Assembly (NCBI RefSeq): GCF_028476545.1
Contig: NW_026732996.1
Location: forward strand, 1 to 64,000
Source: Physella acuta
Taxonomy: Eukaryota > Mollusca > Gastropoda > Physidae
Direction: 5' to 3'
DNA length: 64,000 nt
Shown piece after piece: positions 1 to 9,883 of this stretch. The first letter of the stretch is position 1. Every line of letters begins with the position of its first letter. Under the pieces are notes generated by a model. The model was not told the DNA's origin. It searched no databases and saw only the letters and a list, made by a program, of their open reading frames with translations. Made by a program: the position numbers and the translations under genes.

Positions 1-31
1 TATATTATATATATGTATGTATATATATATG

Positions 32-62
<31 letters not shown>
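1..62. repeat. TA/TATG microsatellite
   Basis: Nearly pure alternating TA with a few TATG steps. It continues at 605-657 on the far side of the LTR at 63-604, so the LTR appears to have landed inside one microsatellite. Confidence 0.9.
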
Positions 63-66
<4 letters not shown>

Positions 67-604
67 ACGACTGTGGGGGCATAGATTGGAGGGGTAGGGT
101 TGACGAGAGACGTGACCCAGACTAAACAGGTATTGACGAAGACGATTAGCGGTGTACGTGTTGCAATTAGATTGTAATTACGGACGACGGCATCATCAAT
201 GGGGGTAGGTGTAGAAGACACGTATCTAGTTTGCCTACGTGATCGTAATGGGGGTACTTTATTAGCAAGGTCTGACACTTTAATCAGGCACGACAGAACT
301 GTTGGCGACATGTAAATTAGGTTAGACCGGATGGGGGAGACAAAGAAGTTAGGACTAGGAGGGTTAAGACAGTCAGGGTACGGCAGCTCACCAGTTAGGA
401 CGTGTAGTTGTAGATAGTATAGTTTTGAATAGGTGGTAGGATTTTTGTGTTGTATTTTGATGGCGGTTACTTTTCAATATATTGTATCTCTGTTGTGAAG
501 ATTAAACTTACGTTGTTATTGAAAAGGTGTTCGTTATATTTAACGTGTGTTCTTGTCTACCTCCCCTCCTAAATCGAAAGATCTAGGTAGGTCGGGACGT
601 AACA
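63..604. mobile_element. Solo LTR of an LTR retrotransposon
   Basis: A 542-bp block beginning TGTTACG and ending CGTAACA, the short inverted TG...CA ends expected of an LTR. It sits inside a TA microsatellite, so the flanking ATAT duplication cannot be distinguished from the repeat itself. No gag or pol sequence and no second LTR is present nearby, which fits a solo LTR left by recombination between two LTRs. The family is not identified. It lies within the first intron of SDHAF3. A TIR transposon is less likely because the shared ends are only seven bases. Confidence 0.7.
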
Positions 605-609
605 ATATA

Positions 610-656
<47 letters not shown>

Positions 657-657
657 C
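605..657. repeat. TA microsatellite, right half
   Basis: Continuation of the TA array interrupted by the solo LTR. It ends against a G run. Confidence 0.9.
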
Positions 658-726
658 GGGGGGGGGGGGGGGGGGTGACACCATTAAGTATCGAACCAGG
701 TGACACCCGACCTCGCTACGCCACTG
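658..726 (+). mobile_element. Truncated right end of the GCGTAGC hAT MITE (type A)
   Basis: A G run is followed by the arm GTGACACCATTAAGT and the terminus CTCGCTACGCCACTG, the same right end seen in the complete copies at 9884-10142 and 47530-47868. The left end is missing. It is classed as a hAT-type MITE by comparison with copies that keep 8-bp target duplications. Confidence 0.7.
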
Positions 727-838
727 CGTACATACATTCATATTTTTAAATAGAGCCACTCACTAGGGACACCGTGGGCTACTTAAATAGTTGACTAAAT
801 TGAAAAAGTTTTAAGTAGGCTAACTAAACAATACTTAC

Positions 839-1012
839 AGTCCATTCTCGTACAAATATTTCTGCATTTTCTGCTTGAGCTGACTTGTGTGCTTGAAATT
901 CTGCCCTCACATAACTATTTCCAATTTGTTGAAACTCTAATGGAAGTCCTCTGTGAAGTTTCATCAAGGCTTTATATAGTGCTCTGATTTTAATAACATG
1001 AGATGACGACAT
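839..1012 (-). CDS. SDHAF3: Succinate dehydrogenase assembly factor 3, exon 1 (partial gene)
   Basis: First coding exon of an SDHAF3/ACN9 homologue. The family is a mitochondrial-matrix LYR-motif chaperone that helps insert or protect the iron-sulfur subunit of respiratory complex II. The exon encodes 58 residues starting MSSSHVIKIRALYKALMKLH, with the LYR-type motif as LYK at residues 12-14, then the conserved block GNSYVRAEFQAHKS and ending REWT. Known family members are about 120-130 residues, so this is roughly the N-terminal half. The ATG at 1012 was chosen because it aligns with the family start; the upstream in-frame reading has no other ATG. The exon stops in phase 0 at a strong donor, GTAAGTAT (plus-strand 831-838). 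Exon 2 is not found to the left, so it lies outside the window. A dispersed repeat begins about 19 bases upstream of the ATG. Confidence 0.83.
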
Positions 1013-1425
1013 GCTTGAAGAACAAATATAAAACAAGTTAATAAAAAGTCTAGTGACAATTTAAGCGCAATTTCCTTATGTTATCCATATCAATTTTAAA
1101 TCGAGATAAATCATATATTCAGCAAATAAATAATGCAACACAAGTAGTTTTAATAATTCAAAACAAAATAGAAAAAATATTTATTAACGAGATTTTAAAA
1201 AATTGCGGACGTGTAGGGGGTATTTAGTTGTCGCGCTCTCTATATTGCTATATAGAACTGCTCGCGCAGTTCGCTGCTAAGCCAGCCAGGTCACATGATT
1301 TACCCTCCTCGTCCTTCGCCTGCGGCTTAAAAAAAATCATTTCGAACCTCCGCTCATTCGCTATGGTAAAATCCTTTCGAACCTCAGCTTTGTGCTAAAA
1401 ACCTACACGGTGCTCAGTTTAAAAG
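1013..1425 (-). promoter_or_regulatory. Candidate SDHAF3 promoter and 5' UTR region
   Basis: Sequence immediately upstream of the SDHAF3 start codon. The first 70 bases come almost entirely from the end of repeat M3. Further upstream, 1200-1330 is less AT-rich and carries a CTCGCGCAG word and a GTCACATGA word. No TATA box or NRF1 site is obvious. The promoter assignment is by position only; an untranslated first exon further right is possible. Confidence 0.3.
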
Positions 1426-1815
1426 TTCTTAATTAATTTTTTGTGACCGAACGAAAGGATATTTTTGAAAACTTTCTTCGGCAATATTGGTCTAAATTAT
1501 GGAAGGAATCGATTGGTAAATGTTTCAAGTCGCTAAGTGGTCTGGTTGCCGAGATATGGAGCAAAAACTGCATTTGTTCGAGGTTTTTTGGCTTTTCCGG
1601 GAAATCCAGGAAGAAATTCCGGGAATTTTTTTGGCCAACAATCATCCTTGGAACTTGCTTAACATATTTGCTTTTGGAACTAGTCCTCGATATTGCTTCG
1701 TTGAGGAGGAGATACGACTTAAAGCTGCGGACATCCATCCATCCATCCATCCATCCATTCCCAGAAATGACGAGTTAATAAGCGCAATTCTCCAGAATGG
1801 AAATTGCGCTAAAAA
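1031..1815 (+). mobile_element. Repeat M3, copy 1 (non-autonomous)
   Basis: The left part, from AAACAAGTTAATAAAAAGTC through AAGCGCAATTTCC, matches the starts of the copies at 5520, 15761 and 37457. The right part, from GTGACCGAACGAAAGG (about 1443) through an ATCC microsatellite to GGAAATTGCGCTAAAA, matches their ends. The two termini form an inverted repeat (AGCGCAATTTCC/GGAAATTGCGCT), as in a MITE. The interior at 1085-1425 is unlike the other copies. Open reading frames across the body are not convincing. Superfamily unknown. Confidence 0.65.
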
Positions 1816-2388
1816 TGTAAGATAAAAATGTATGCAAAAAAAGAAAAAATTTGGAGTTTTCAGTGACATTTCATAACGCATGTGTGGGAGTAAAGGTGGA
1901 CACAACATACAGCTAAAGTAAAACAATGACCTTGGTATACTTATATTATAAAATGTAGCATCATCTATAATATAATCTATAATATAAGCGGGCTGTGTCT
2001 GTCCTTCCTTCCTTCCTTCCGTCCGTCCGTCATCGCTATAGATTTTGGAACCATAAAAGTAAACATCGCACCATTTAGTGCTTTGCAGTGCATCGCATTG
2101 TCTTATTATAAGTATTAGAGTAGGGTCTGTTTATATAACGACATAGAGCTATTTTATAATTTCCACTGTTTGTACAATATTGCATAACGTAAAGAGAATA
2201 TTAAATACACGCACATTGCTAAAACATATTAAAAGGATCAATGTCAAATATCGTTTTCGTTAATATTCCTAGAAAAAGTGGATACATTTTTTAACATAAT
2301 AACTGTAGGTTAGAAAAATCTAATTAAACTGTTTAGTAATTTTGCCAAGGGAGGTATTTTAAAAATAAATTGAACTCACGCTAAAAAT
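1816..2388. other. No gene seen; short microsatellite
   Basis: AT-rich non-coding sequence. A CCTT/CCGT microsatellite lies at about 2001-2031 after GCGGGCTGTGTCTG. Nothing else is recognised. Confidence 0.5.
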
Positions 2389-2504
2389 GTGAATGCAGAA
2401 TCTGCAAGAAGGAATAGTTGTTGGAATAATATAATTAGCAAAATGTGAATGCAAATTATGCAGACGTGTAAGAGTACATTATTGTTGGAATATTATAATT
2501 AGCA
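2389..2504 (+). repeat. Diverged tandem duplication, 2 x ~55-60 bp
   Basis: Two adjacent blocks each begin GTGAATGCA and end with TTGTTGGAATAATATAATTAGC or a close variant (2389-2443 and 2444-2504), with differences inside. Small local duplication; function unknown. Confidence 0.6.
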
Positions 2505-2539
2505 TTGATTGATAAAAGGCTATTTTACAAGCTTTTATT

Positions 2540-3202
2540 ACAAGCTTTTATTTAACTCACTTCCTCTGTCGTAAGTCGTCAGTCGACAGTCTGTCGTCAG
2601 TCTAGACGGAAACGCAGGAGTGAAAATTCGGACAGTTCTACTTGACCGAAACGATTCACAGTTGGCACGTGGGTCAAGACATGAAGACAATGCAATCTGA
2701 AACTAAATTTGACTTAATTGGATGCCTAATTGATTTTTTATGAATTAATTAAAATTTGGACCGAATTAGTAGGCATGTCTAGCCAACCACACCACACGCG
2801 TCATCAATAGCTGCGCCATCACGACCACGTAATGGCTGCGTTCAAAAACCATTGCGCGCCTACTGAACGTGATATTCTACTGGCGCGCAATGGTTTTTAG
2901 TCATGTAACTCTATTGTAGATAAAACATGTAAAGTACTGAAAAAAATTTCATAAAAAACGTTTTAATAACAAGCTTTTATGTAATGATGCACTAAAAAGT
3001 AGAAAATAAATTATAGACTACTATTTAAATAACTATAAAGAAAAGCGTGGGTGTCTTCCTTAACATTAGTAAAGGTATCCAATAGATACTAAAGTGACCC
3101 ACGCTTTTCTTTATAGTTATTTAAATAGTAGTCTATAATTTATTTTCTACTTTTTAGTGCATCATTACATAAAAGCTTGTTATTAAAACGTTTTTTATGA
3201 AT
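2540..3202 (+). mobile_element. Repeat M1, copy 1 (double-hairpin non-autonomous element)
   Basis: Begins ACAAGCTTTTATTTAACTCA and ends with a giant hairpin. Arms at about 2948-3052 and 3097-3202 are near-perfect inverted repeats of about 105 bp around a 44-bp loop. A smaller inverted repeat, CCATTGCGCGCC ... GGCGCGCAATGG, lies at about 2844-2900. Other long copies are at 9081-9730 (reverse) and 61720-62368, with remnants at 4120-4314, 5463-5516, 6237-6475 and 43363-43716. No coding capacity. Superfamily unknown; foldback-like. Confidence 0.7.
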
Positions 3203-3399
3203 TTTTTTTTTATTTATTTTATTCACTGAATGTAATGTTTACTACTTATAATTTTTAATCAACTATTAAGCACTATTATAGACGCGTCATCACGTTCATT
3301 TGGTGCGAAATGGTTTTAGTTATGAAACTCTATTGTAAATTTTTAAAATTTAAAGTACTGGGAAAAAAATGCGTGAATTGATAAAGTGATATAATATGG
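3203..3399. other. No feature recognised
   Basis: AT-rich spacer with fragments resembling the M1 arm (TAAAACATG-type words). Nothing firm. Confidence 0.4.
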
Positions 3400-4045
3400 T
3401 AGGTAAAACACGTATATTTTAAATACTGCTGGGGGTTTTATAGGAGAGGCGTAGAGAGGGGGGGGGGGAAACATATGTCCCCGGTTGCCGACCTAAGGGG
3501 GCGCCAAAGTGGGTTGAAAAAAAATGTGCGGGGGGGGGGGTGGAAATCGGAAGTTTGAGGGCGGTGGGAGGGTGCAAATCGAAAGTTTGAGGGGGGGGGG
3601 GGGGATTTTCAAATCAAAAGTGGTGCAAATCGAAAGTCTGAACGGGGGGGGGGGGGTGCAAATCGAAAGTTTAAGGGGGTGGGGTGGAAATTGAAATTTT
3701 GAGGAGAGGGGGTGCAAATCGTAAGTTTGAGGGGGGGGGGGTCAAATTGAAAGTTTTTCCCCGGGCGCCGGAAAGGTTCGCTACGCCTCTGTTTTATAGT
3801 CATTCACTGTGTCAGACGCGTCCGGCGGCGCTCGGGAAGGGCGCGATTTGGCGCTACGGGCTAGACTGTGAGCAATATGCCTTTATGATTTCATTTAAAT
3901 TGTGTTTATGTTATGAGTGTTGTGTTTGTTTTTTCTTTTGTGTTTTTTTTTCGTTCGTTCGTTTGTGTTGTGTTTAGTTTTGTTCTGTTCCCTAGTTGGT
4001 ACATTTAAAAAAGATTTACCGTGGCGGAGCACGGGATGCAGCTGG
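3400..4045 (+). mobile_element. Helitron-like element, 3' part, split by a hAT MITE
   Basis: The right end carries a short hairpin (CCGTG at 4019-4023, CACGG at 4030-4034), then GATGCAG and CTGG followed by T, the arrangement known for Helitron 3' ends (hairpin, CTRR, insertion before T). The body has GCGCGATTTGGCGC followed by a GTGTTT-rich imperfect repeat. A reverse copy is at 38935-39480. Removing the MITE at 3444-3791 joins sequence similar to that copy. The left end (expected TC) was not located and no Rep/helicase is present. Confidence 0.45.
3444..3791 (+). mobile_element. GCGTAGC hAT MITE, type B, with G-rich minisatellite
   Basis: Flanked by perfect 8-bp target duplications TTTTATAG (3436-3443 and 3792-3799). 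Ends GAGAGGCGTAG and CTACGCCTCTG are inverted repeats of the hAT type. The inside is about eight units of a G run plus TGCAAATCGAAAGTTTGA, with variations. A second hallmark is GGGGGCGCCAAAGTGGGTTG near the left end. It is inserted in the Helitron-like element. No protein is encoded; open frames across the G runs are low-complexity artefacts. Confidence 0.85.
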
Positions 4046-4119
4046 TTTAATATACTTCTTTAAAACACGCATTTTGGTGCATCACGCATAAACATAGGCC
4101 TGATAAAAAAATCATTAAA

Positions 4120-4314
4120 AAAAAAACGTTTTAATAACAGGCTCTTATGTAATAATGCACTAAAAAGTAGAAAATAAACGAATTTCTTGAAATATATAAT
4201 AATGCACTACTATGCACTATTATTATCTATTGGATGCCTTAACTAATATTTAGGAAGAGACACACGCTTTTCTTTATAGTTATTTAAATAGTAGTGTATT
4301 ATTATATATTTTAA
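4120..4314 (+). mobile_element. M1 hairpin remnant, left piece (split by M2)
   Basis: AACGTTTTAATAACAGGCTC through TGCACTAAAAAGTAGAAAAT, and then the second arm TTTTCTTTATAGTTATTTAA, are recognisable M1 hairpin arms with a rearranged loop. The arm stops at the M2 start and resumes at 5463. Confidence 0.65.
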
Positions 4315-5462
4315 AAATAAACCGGGATTGATCTCCCCTAACCTTTCTCGAATATTCTTATATAAAACAACAAGGGATGGGAACTCGGGATATGGTTATG
4401 ATTTTTAATCCATTTTAAATACTTAAACTTTTTAAAATAGAATAGAATCTCATAGAAAAAACAATTGCGCACCAAGCGAACGCCTAATAAAAATAACTTT
4501 TGAGAATTAGAATGATTAATTAATTGGTGATTGGCTGTTATGTGGAGTGCTTAAGGCCTAAGTTTAAACAGTCTGAGTAATTGTATGTCATGCTAGCATT
4601 GGTGTAGTCGCAAACTTATTACTCGCAAGGTTATTAGAACTGCAAAGGCTTCTTTAAAATTAAAAGTATAAATCAAATATTATATTAAATTCAGTTTAGC
4701 AATTAATGTGTACAATTTTAGTAGAATACATAACATAATTAATAACGAAATATTTATTTAAACGGATGCTCTACTTTGTGATTTTCGTTTTTCTTTTAAA
4801 TAGACGTAGTCTTTGTTTACTTTTTTACAAACAATTGTTTATATAATACTTCATCTGGACAAATCTAACGACCTTACATAAAAGTAAGAATGCATATACG
4901 CATGTGTATATGTATTCACATTTTTTAAATGTATTTCATTTTTTTTTACATCCCCCCCCATACATGGATTAACACATAAGTTATTACGATTCTCAACCTC
5001 ATGTATATTTTGCAACGTTGAGTTAATGTAACTTCCGACATTCACGCCACCCCCTCCCACTCTATATATTTTGTACTAGTACTCAAGTTATAGGCTTTTG
5101 AAAAATTCAAAGTAGAAAAAGTTCCACTTCCGGTTATCGGAAATCGCTCAAAAGTTGATACGGATCTACAATTTTGATATAATACTTGTATATGAAATTT
5201 CATCAACCTAGCTGTAACGGTACTCAAGTTATCGTGTTTACACACACACACACACACACGGGCATAATTGGATAATCCAGTTTTTCCGACTCCATTACGC
5301 ATAAAACGCCAAAATTTTTATATATCTGGATTTATAATTTTTGCCCGATTAAAATAAGTCCCTACATCCCGGAGTAAAACGGTGAAAACTGTCCAAATTT
5401 AATGTGATTTTTGTGCACGATTACAAGACTTTCTCTATACTTCGTATATACGAGAAAGTAAA
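4315..5462 (+). mobile_element. Repeat M2, copy a (complete-looking, non-autonomous)
   Basis: Starts AAACCGGGATTGATCTCCCC with CTTTCTCGAATATTC, and ends with the palindrome-like CTTCGTATATACGAGAAAGT. The two ends share ACTTTCTCG-ATAT in inverted orientation. The second half contains GAAATTTCATCAACCTAGCT, ACTCAAGTTATCGTGTTTA and a CA microsatellite. Other copies: 49280-50324, 43717-48748 (split) and 61156-62466 (reverse, split), with a 5' fragment near 15384-15450. No coding capacity. Superfamily unknown. Confidence 0.65.
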
Positions 5463-5516
5463 AATCATTTATTTTTCTATTTTTAGTGCATTACTACATA
5501 AAAGCTTGTTATTAAA
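5463..5516 (+). mobile_element. M1 hairpin remnant, right piece
   Basis: TTTTTAGTGCATTACTACAT followed by AAAAGCTTGTTATTAAA is the outer part of the M1 right arm. With the piece at 4120-4314 it shows that M2 inserted into an M1 hairpin. Confidence 0.6.
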
Positions 5517-5519
5517 GTT

Positions 5520-6218
5520 AAACAAGTAATTTAAAAAAGTCTAGTGACAATTTTAGCGCAATTTCCTTGTGTTATCTAAAAATAGCTCTGTCGTAGCGTA
5601 AATCAAGAGCAGGGTTAGTAAAACCATTGGTTAGCTATTAAAACGTTTTTTATTAATTTTTTTTCAGTATTTTACATGTTTTATTTACAATAGAGTAACA
5701 TGACTAAAAACCATTGCGCGCCCAGCTACCGAACGTGACGTCGCAGCCATTGAATGTGATGGCGCAGCTATTGAACGTGATGACGCGTGTGGTGTGGTTG
5801 CAAAAAATGCCTACTAATTCGGTCCAAATTTTAATTAATTCAAAAAATTGTTAGTGACCAAACGAAAGGATATTTTTGAAAACTTTCTTCGGCAATATTG
5901 TTCAAAATTATGGCAGAAATCGATTGGTATATGTTTCAAGTCGCTTAGTGGTCTGGTTGCCGAGAGGTGGGCAAAAAACTGCATTTTTTCGAGTTTTTTT
6001 TGCTTTTCCGGGAAATCCATGAAAGAAACCCGGAATTTTTATGGCCTATGTTCATCCTCGTAACTTGCTTAACATAATTGCTTTTGGAACTAGTCCTCGA
6101 TATTGCTTCGTTGAGGAGGAGATACGACTTAAAGCTGCGGACACACATCCATCCATCCATTCCCAGAAAAGACGAGTTAATAAACGCAATTCTCCAGAAT
6201 GGAAATTGCGCTAAAAAA
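5520..6218 (+). mobile_element. Repeat M3, copy 2, containing an M1-derived block
   Basis: Has the M3 left end (CTAGTGACAATTTTAGCGCA) and right end (GGAAATTGCGCTAAAA). Between them, about 5640-5840 is M1-like sequence (ACTAAAAACCATTGCGCGCC and GACGCGTGTGGTGTGGTTG). The M3 body GTGACCAAACGAAAGGATA follows. The same chimeric order occurs in copy 4 (37457-38122), so the chimera is a subfamily and not an accident of one locus. Confidence 0.65.
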
Positions 6219-6236
6219 ATTTCATTACTTTAAAAT

Positions 6237-6475
6237 TTTTAAATTTACAATAGAGTTGCATAACTAAAAACCACTGGGCACCTAATGAACATGATAACGC
6301 GAATATAATAGTGCGGAATAGTTGGATAAGACAGCCTACTAATTTGGACACAATTTTAATTAATTCATAAAAAGTTTATTGATTAGGTATCCAATTTAGT
6401 CAAATTTAATGTCAGATTGCATTGTCTTCGTGTCTTCATGTTTTGATCCAAGTGCCAACTTTGAAACCAATCTGT
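6237..6475 (-). mobile_element. M1 fragment (reverse)
   Basis: TAGAGTTGCATAACTAAAAA through AATTTTAATTAATTCATAAA and the AGATTGCATTGTCTTCGTG words match the middle of M1 copy 2 (9340-9640), diverged. Confidence 0.55.
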
Positions 6476-6717
6476 CAGTTAGAAGCGCCCGTTAATAAAA
6501 CCAAATCAAGCAATATTTAGTGGAAATAAGTATTATGTAGATCTATAATCTCTAGCAGACTAAAACAATTGTTCTGATATTGATAAAACAGCTACAAAAC
6601 AGCTATGTTTGGGAAAGTAAAGGCGGCTGGGTATAGTGCTGACTTTTCATAAGTTGAGGTCAAGAAACATAGCATTGAAATACTGAACTTTACTTCATCT
6701 GCCCAATGGATTGCTAT
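6476..6717. other. No feature recognised
   Basis: Non-coding, AT-rich. Small open frames have no recognisable similarity. Confidence 0.4.
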
Positions 6718-6800
6718 CAGTGGCGGATTAAGGGGGTGCTGAAAGGGCTGCAACCAGGGGCCCCCGAATTTTAGAGGCCCCAAATTTTGATTTCTCAACT
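6718..6800 (+). mobile_element. hAT-like terminus CAGTGGCGGATTAAGGGGG (one end only)
   Basis: CAGTGGCGGATTAAG followed by GGGGCCCCCGAATTTTAGAG resembles the 5' end of a widespread hAT type (CAGTGGCGGAT). No matching inverted end was found downstream, so this is a fragment or a deleted copy. Confidence 0.35.
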
Positions 6801-7117
6801 ATAGCAAATATTACTTTATCATTGATTTTTTAATAGCTTAGTTAAATTATTTTTTTAATGTCAGAAGTATGAGTTAAAATTTCACCAAGTAATTAACAAG
6901 CATCACTTTAATAATAGCTTTATCAGTGAATGTGCCGAGACAAGCGAGATCTATCAGATACTCTCTGATCTTTAATGTTTAATTTTGCCTTATTTAACCA
7001 GCAGTCCCTCTACCTAACATCGTTACCGATAGAAAATGTTTTGAAAACCATTTTAAAATACATAGGGTCGAGGCTGAGGGAGGGTGGGGGTGAGGGGTAT
7101 TTGTATGAGGGGCTGTT

Positions 7118-7225
7118 AGCGTATTGCCATAGCGTAGATAGATAAAAATAAGACTAGACGAGGCCTGGTAGAGACTAATAAGGATGGTGTAAACTTGACG
7201 GTAGACAATTAATGTTAAATTAGGT
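7118..7225 (+). mobile_element. Fragment of the LTR-like repeat also at 11216-11562
   Basis: GCCATAGCGTAGATAGATAA ... AAACTTGACGGTAGACAATT matches the reverse complement of 11460-11562 (TGTCATAGCGTAGATATATA ... AACTTGACGGTAGACGATTT). Partial copy. Confidence 0.45.
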
Positions 7226-7239
7226 GTTAAATTTGGGGG

Positions 7240-7601
7240 AAAACGTCCCAGTTGTAGGGAGGGTCTGACATAGCGAAGTGGATAGTTTGACACGGACCGA
7301 TGTAGAAGTGTTTTTTTTTAAAGTATTGACCTTTTGACCGAGTGGCTTAGAGATAAAAAATGTGAAACATCTCTAGTTCAAGGCACACTCTCACCTGTAT
7401 TAATTACACTATAGGAATTGCCAAACAGGCCAAGAGAGAAGAAGACTATAAATAAAGGCGTTACCGCTGTCCCGCACGGTAATACAAAACCGGATGAGAC
7501 TCTATTGTAGGGCATGGCATCTACCCCCCCCCCCCCCACATGTCCCCCAACTGTCTCCCACCCCGAAGTTTCATCCATTAATTCATTTGAGTTGTGAATT
7601 C

Positions 7602-7604
<3 letters not shown>
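7240..7604 (+). mobile_element. tRNA-derived SINE, copy 1
   Basis: Shares with 30704-31194 the words GTTGTAGGGAG-GTCTG, ATAGCGAAGTGGATAG, CACGGACCGATGTAGAAG, GTGAAACATCTC, ACAAAACCGGATGAGACTCT and TGTAGGGCATGGCAT. ATAGCGAAGTGGATAG resembles an RNA polymerase III A box. A second tRNA-like module, GACCGAGTGGCTTAGAGA then AGTTCAAGGC, follows about 90 bp on. The element ends against a TA microsatellite, as a SINE tail might. No protein coded. Confidence 0.55.

Positions 7605-7694
<90 letters not shown>
7603..7694. repeat. TA microsatellite
   Basis: About 45 uninterrupted TA units directly after the SINE copy. Confidence 0.95.
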
Positions 7695-7697
<3 letters not shown>

Positions 7698-7967
7698 GAC
7701 CACTAAAGAGGAAGCGTCAATTTGACGAAAGCAAAGTTTCTATAAATGAAACTTTCTCCTATTATGTTCCTCATTTTCATTGAGCACAGCTTTATAGAAG
7801 ATTCCAAAATAGACGTCACGCACCGTCGTCCCCCCCCCGACCACCCTGCGTAAGTTGACGTCACATTACCATAGCATATGTGACATCGTTTACGGACAAC
7901 CCCATAGAACTCATTTTGGGTATTTGGTATCAACATTTTGACAACAAAGGTTATTCAAAATGTATAT

Positions 7968-8285
7968 AGGACTTGACATCTACCATAAATGACATCGCAC
8001 ACTTAAGGGGTGGAGTAACTGGTTTTGAGACGACGTTTTACGCGGGAAGTGGGAGGGGTAAGGAACGTGAAACGTTATGTATTTCGCCTAATACAAAAAT
8101 GCTGAAAATATCTTTTTCATTAGAATTATGGCTTGACTTTTTAACAGACAGGGCAAAAAGGTAATTTTCGACATTACGACTATTTCGTGACGGTGAAAAT
8201 GGGGGGGGGGGGGGGGGGGGGGGGGGGGAAGGAGGGGTTTAAGGTGAAGAGAGGTCAAAAAACGGGACGTCATTTATGATTAAAT
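7968..8285. mobile_element. Candidate MITE with ATAAATGACGTC-type ends
   Basis: Left word CCATAAATGACATCGCAC and right word GGGACGTCATTTATGATTAA are inverted copies of each other with mismatches. A long G run (8201-8228) lies near the right end. The same word family occurs at 7788-7810, 11810-11835, 14725-14760 and 52575-52614. No target duplication was found. Superfamily unassigned. Confidence 0.35.
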
Positions 8286-9080
8286 CACTAATTAAAGGAA
8301 AAAAGCATGAAAATATTAAATGAAAATAGTAAACAAACAATAACACAAACAATAAGAAATAACTCAAACTAATATTTAAATAAACATTAGATATGTAGTG
8401 GTAGCTCTATAAAAATAGGGAGTATCTTAATGTATAAAAATTGCATCTCATAATAATAATTCTAGAACTGATGTTTATTGTCAGTCAAATAAATTGTTTA
8501 AAGGGCAGAATTAAAAAAAAAAAACGCATGCTTTGTATTTAAACACAAGACTAACGTATTTAATAGCAAACATCAATACATTTTCATACAAATAGAAATT
8601 AAAGGGAAATGACTCAAAATAATATTTTCTTAAGATGGCCGCTGTATTTAATAGCAAATTTAGTATCTGGAACATCGTTGTTAAACCTTAATTTCATGAC
8701 ATTTTTATTGATTTAAACCTTAAATGTGGTTAAATATTCAATTATCTTTAGTATTTTAGTAAAATATGCAAAAATATATTCATGTTTAAGCCATATTTAT
8801 TAGTTACCTTATCCCTACATTACTAGTGACGGCCGAATTGATTACGGATAGATTACCGAAGGTAAAACTCCATTTTAGCGTATTTTATTCGCCGCTTCAT
8901 GTTCACCTCCGGTTGAGCGTATTAACGATTTTATTAGGGCATAGATCTATAAACAAATCCAAAACACACAAAAATGTTAGGAAACCACTAGGATTAGTAT
9001 CATTAGTTGATAGATATAGGCCTAGAGGCCTAGATCTACTTATTTGTTATGAATATGTTTTAATTCGAAAAAGTAAAAAA
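8286..9080. other. Non-coding, nothing recognised
   Basis: AT-rich sequence without shared repeats, credible exons or RNA genes. Confidence 0.4.
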
Positions 9081-9730
9081 ATTCATAAAAAACGTTTTAA
9101 TAACAAGCTTTTATGTAATGATGCACTAAAAAGTAGAAAATAAATTATAGACTACTATTTAAATAACTATAAAGAAAAGCGTGGGTCACTTTAGTATCTA
9201 TTGGATACCTTTACTAATGTTAAGGAAGACACCCACGCTTTTCTTTATAGTTATTTAAATAGTAGTCTATAATTTATTTTCTACTTTTTAGTGCATCATT
9301 ACATAAAAGCTTGTTATTAAAACGTTTTTTATGAATTTTTTTTTCAGTACTTTACATGTTTTATCTACAATAGAGTTACATGACTAAAAACCATTGCGCG
9401 CCTTCTGAATATCACGTTCAGTAGGCGCGCAATGGTTTTTGAACGCAGCCATTACGTGGTCGTGATGGCGCAGCTATTGATGACGCGTGTGGTGTGGTTG
9501 GCTAGACATGCCTACTAATTCGGTCCAAATTTTAATTAATTCATAAAAAATCAATTAGGCATCCAATTAAGTCAAATTTAGTTTCAGATTGCATTGTCTT
9601 CATGTCTTGACCCATGTGCCAACTGTGAATCGTGTCGGTCAAGTAGAACTGTCCGAATTTTCACTCCTGCGTTTCCGTCTAGACAGACAGACTGTCGACT
9701 GACGAGGAAGTGAGTTAAATAAAAGCTTGT
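9081..9730 (-). mobile_element. Repeat M1, copy 2 (reverse)
   Basis: Reverse orientation of the 2540-3202 copy. The large hairpin lies at 9081-9340 with its loop in the matching reversed direction. Then come the smaller CCATTGCGCGCC hairpin, the GACGCGTGTGGTGTGGTTGG block, and the end GTGAGTTAAATAAAAGCTTG. Very similar to copies 1 and 3, which suggests recent spread. Confidence 0.7.
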
Positions 9731-9883
9731 AAAAAATATTATTAATTATCATTACAGTGGCAATTAAATAGCGTTTGATTGTTGGCATGAGAAAAATCCC
9801 TACATGGTCAAGTGTTCACCGTAAGTTCACATTGACTTTAATAATCAGCATACGTCATAGCTTAGGGTCATTGTGAGTTCATG

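Noticed and set aside
1443-1778. 111-residue frame with ERKDIFENFLRQYWSKLW, partly shared with the copy at 5848-6063
   Set aside because: Shared because the DNA repeat M3 is shared; the frame is not kept in all four copies and resembles no known protein.
3493-3977. Proline/histidine- or glycine-rich open frames across G runs
   Set aside because: They lie inside the G-rich hAT MITE and arise from homopolymer runs; the same happens at 9868-10122, 24801-25517 and 47588-47900.
7494-7706. Poly Ile-Tyr open frames
   Set aside because: Translation of TA microsatellites; the same applies at 38654-39068.
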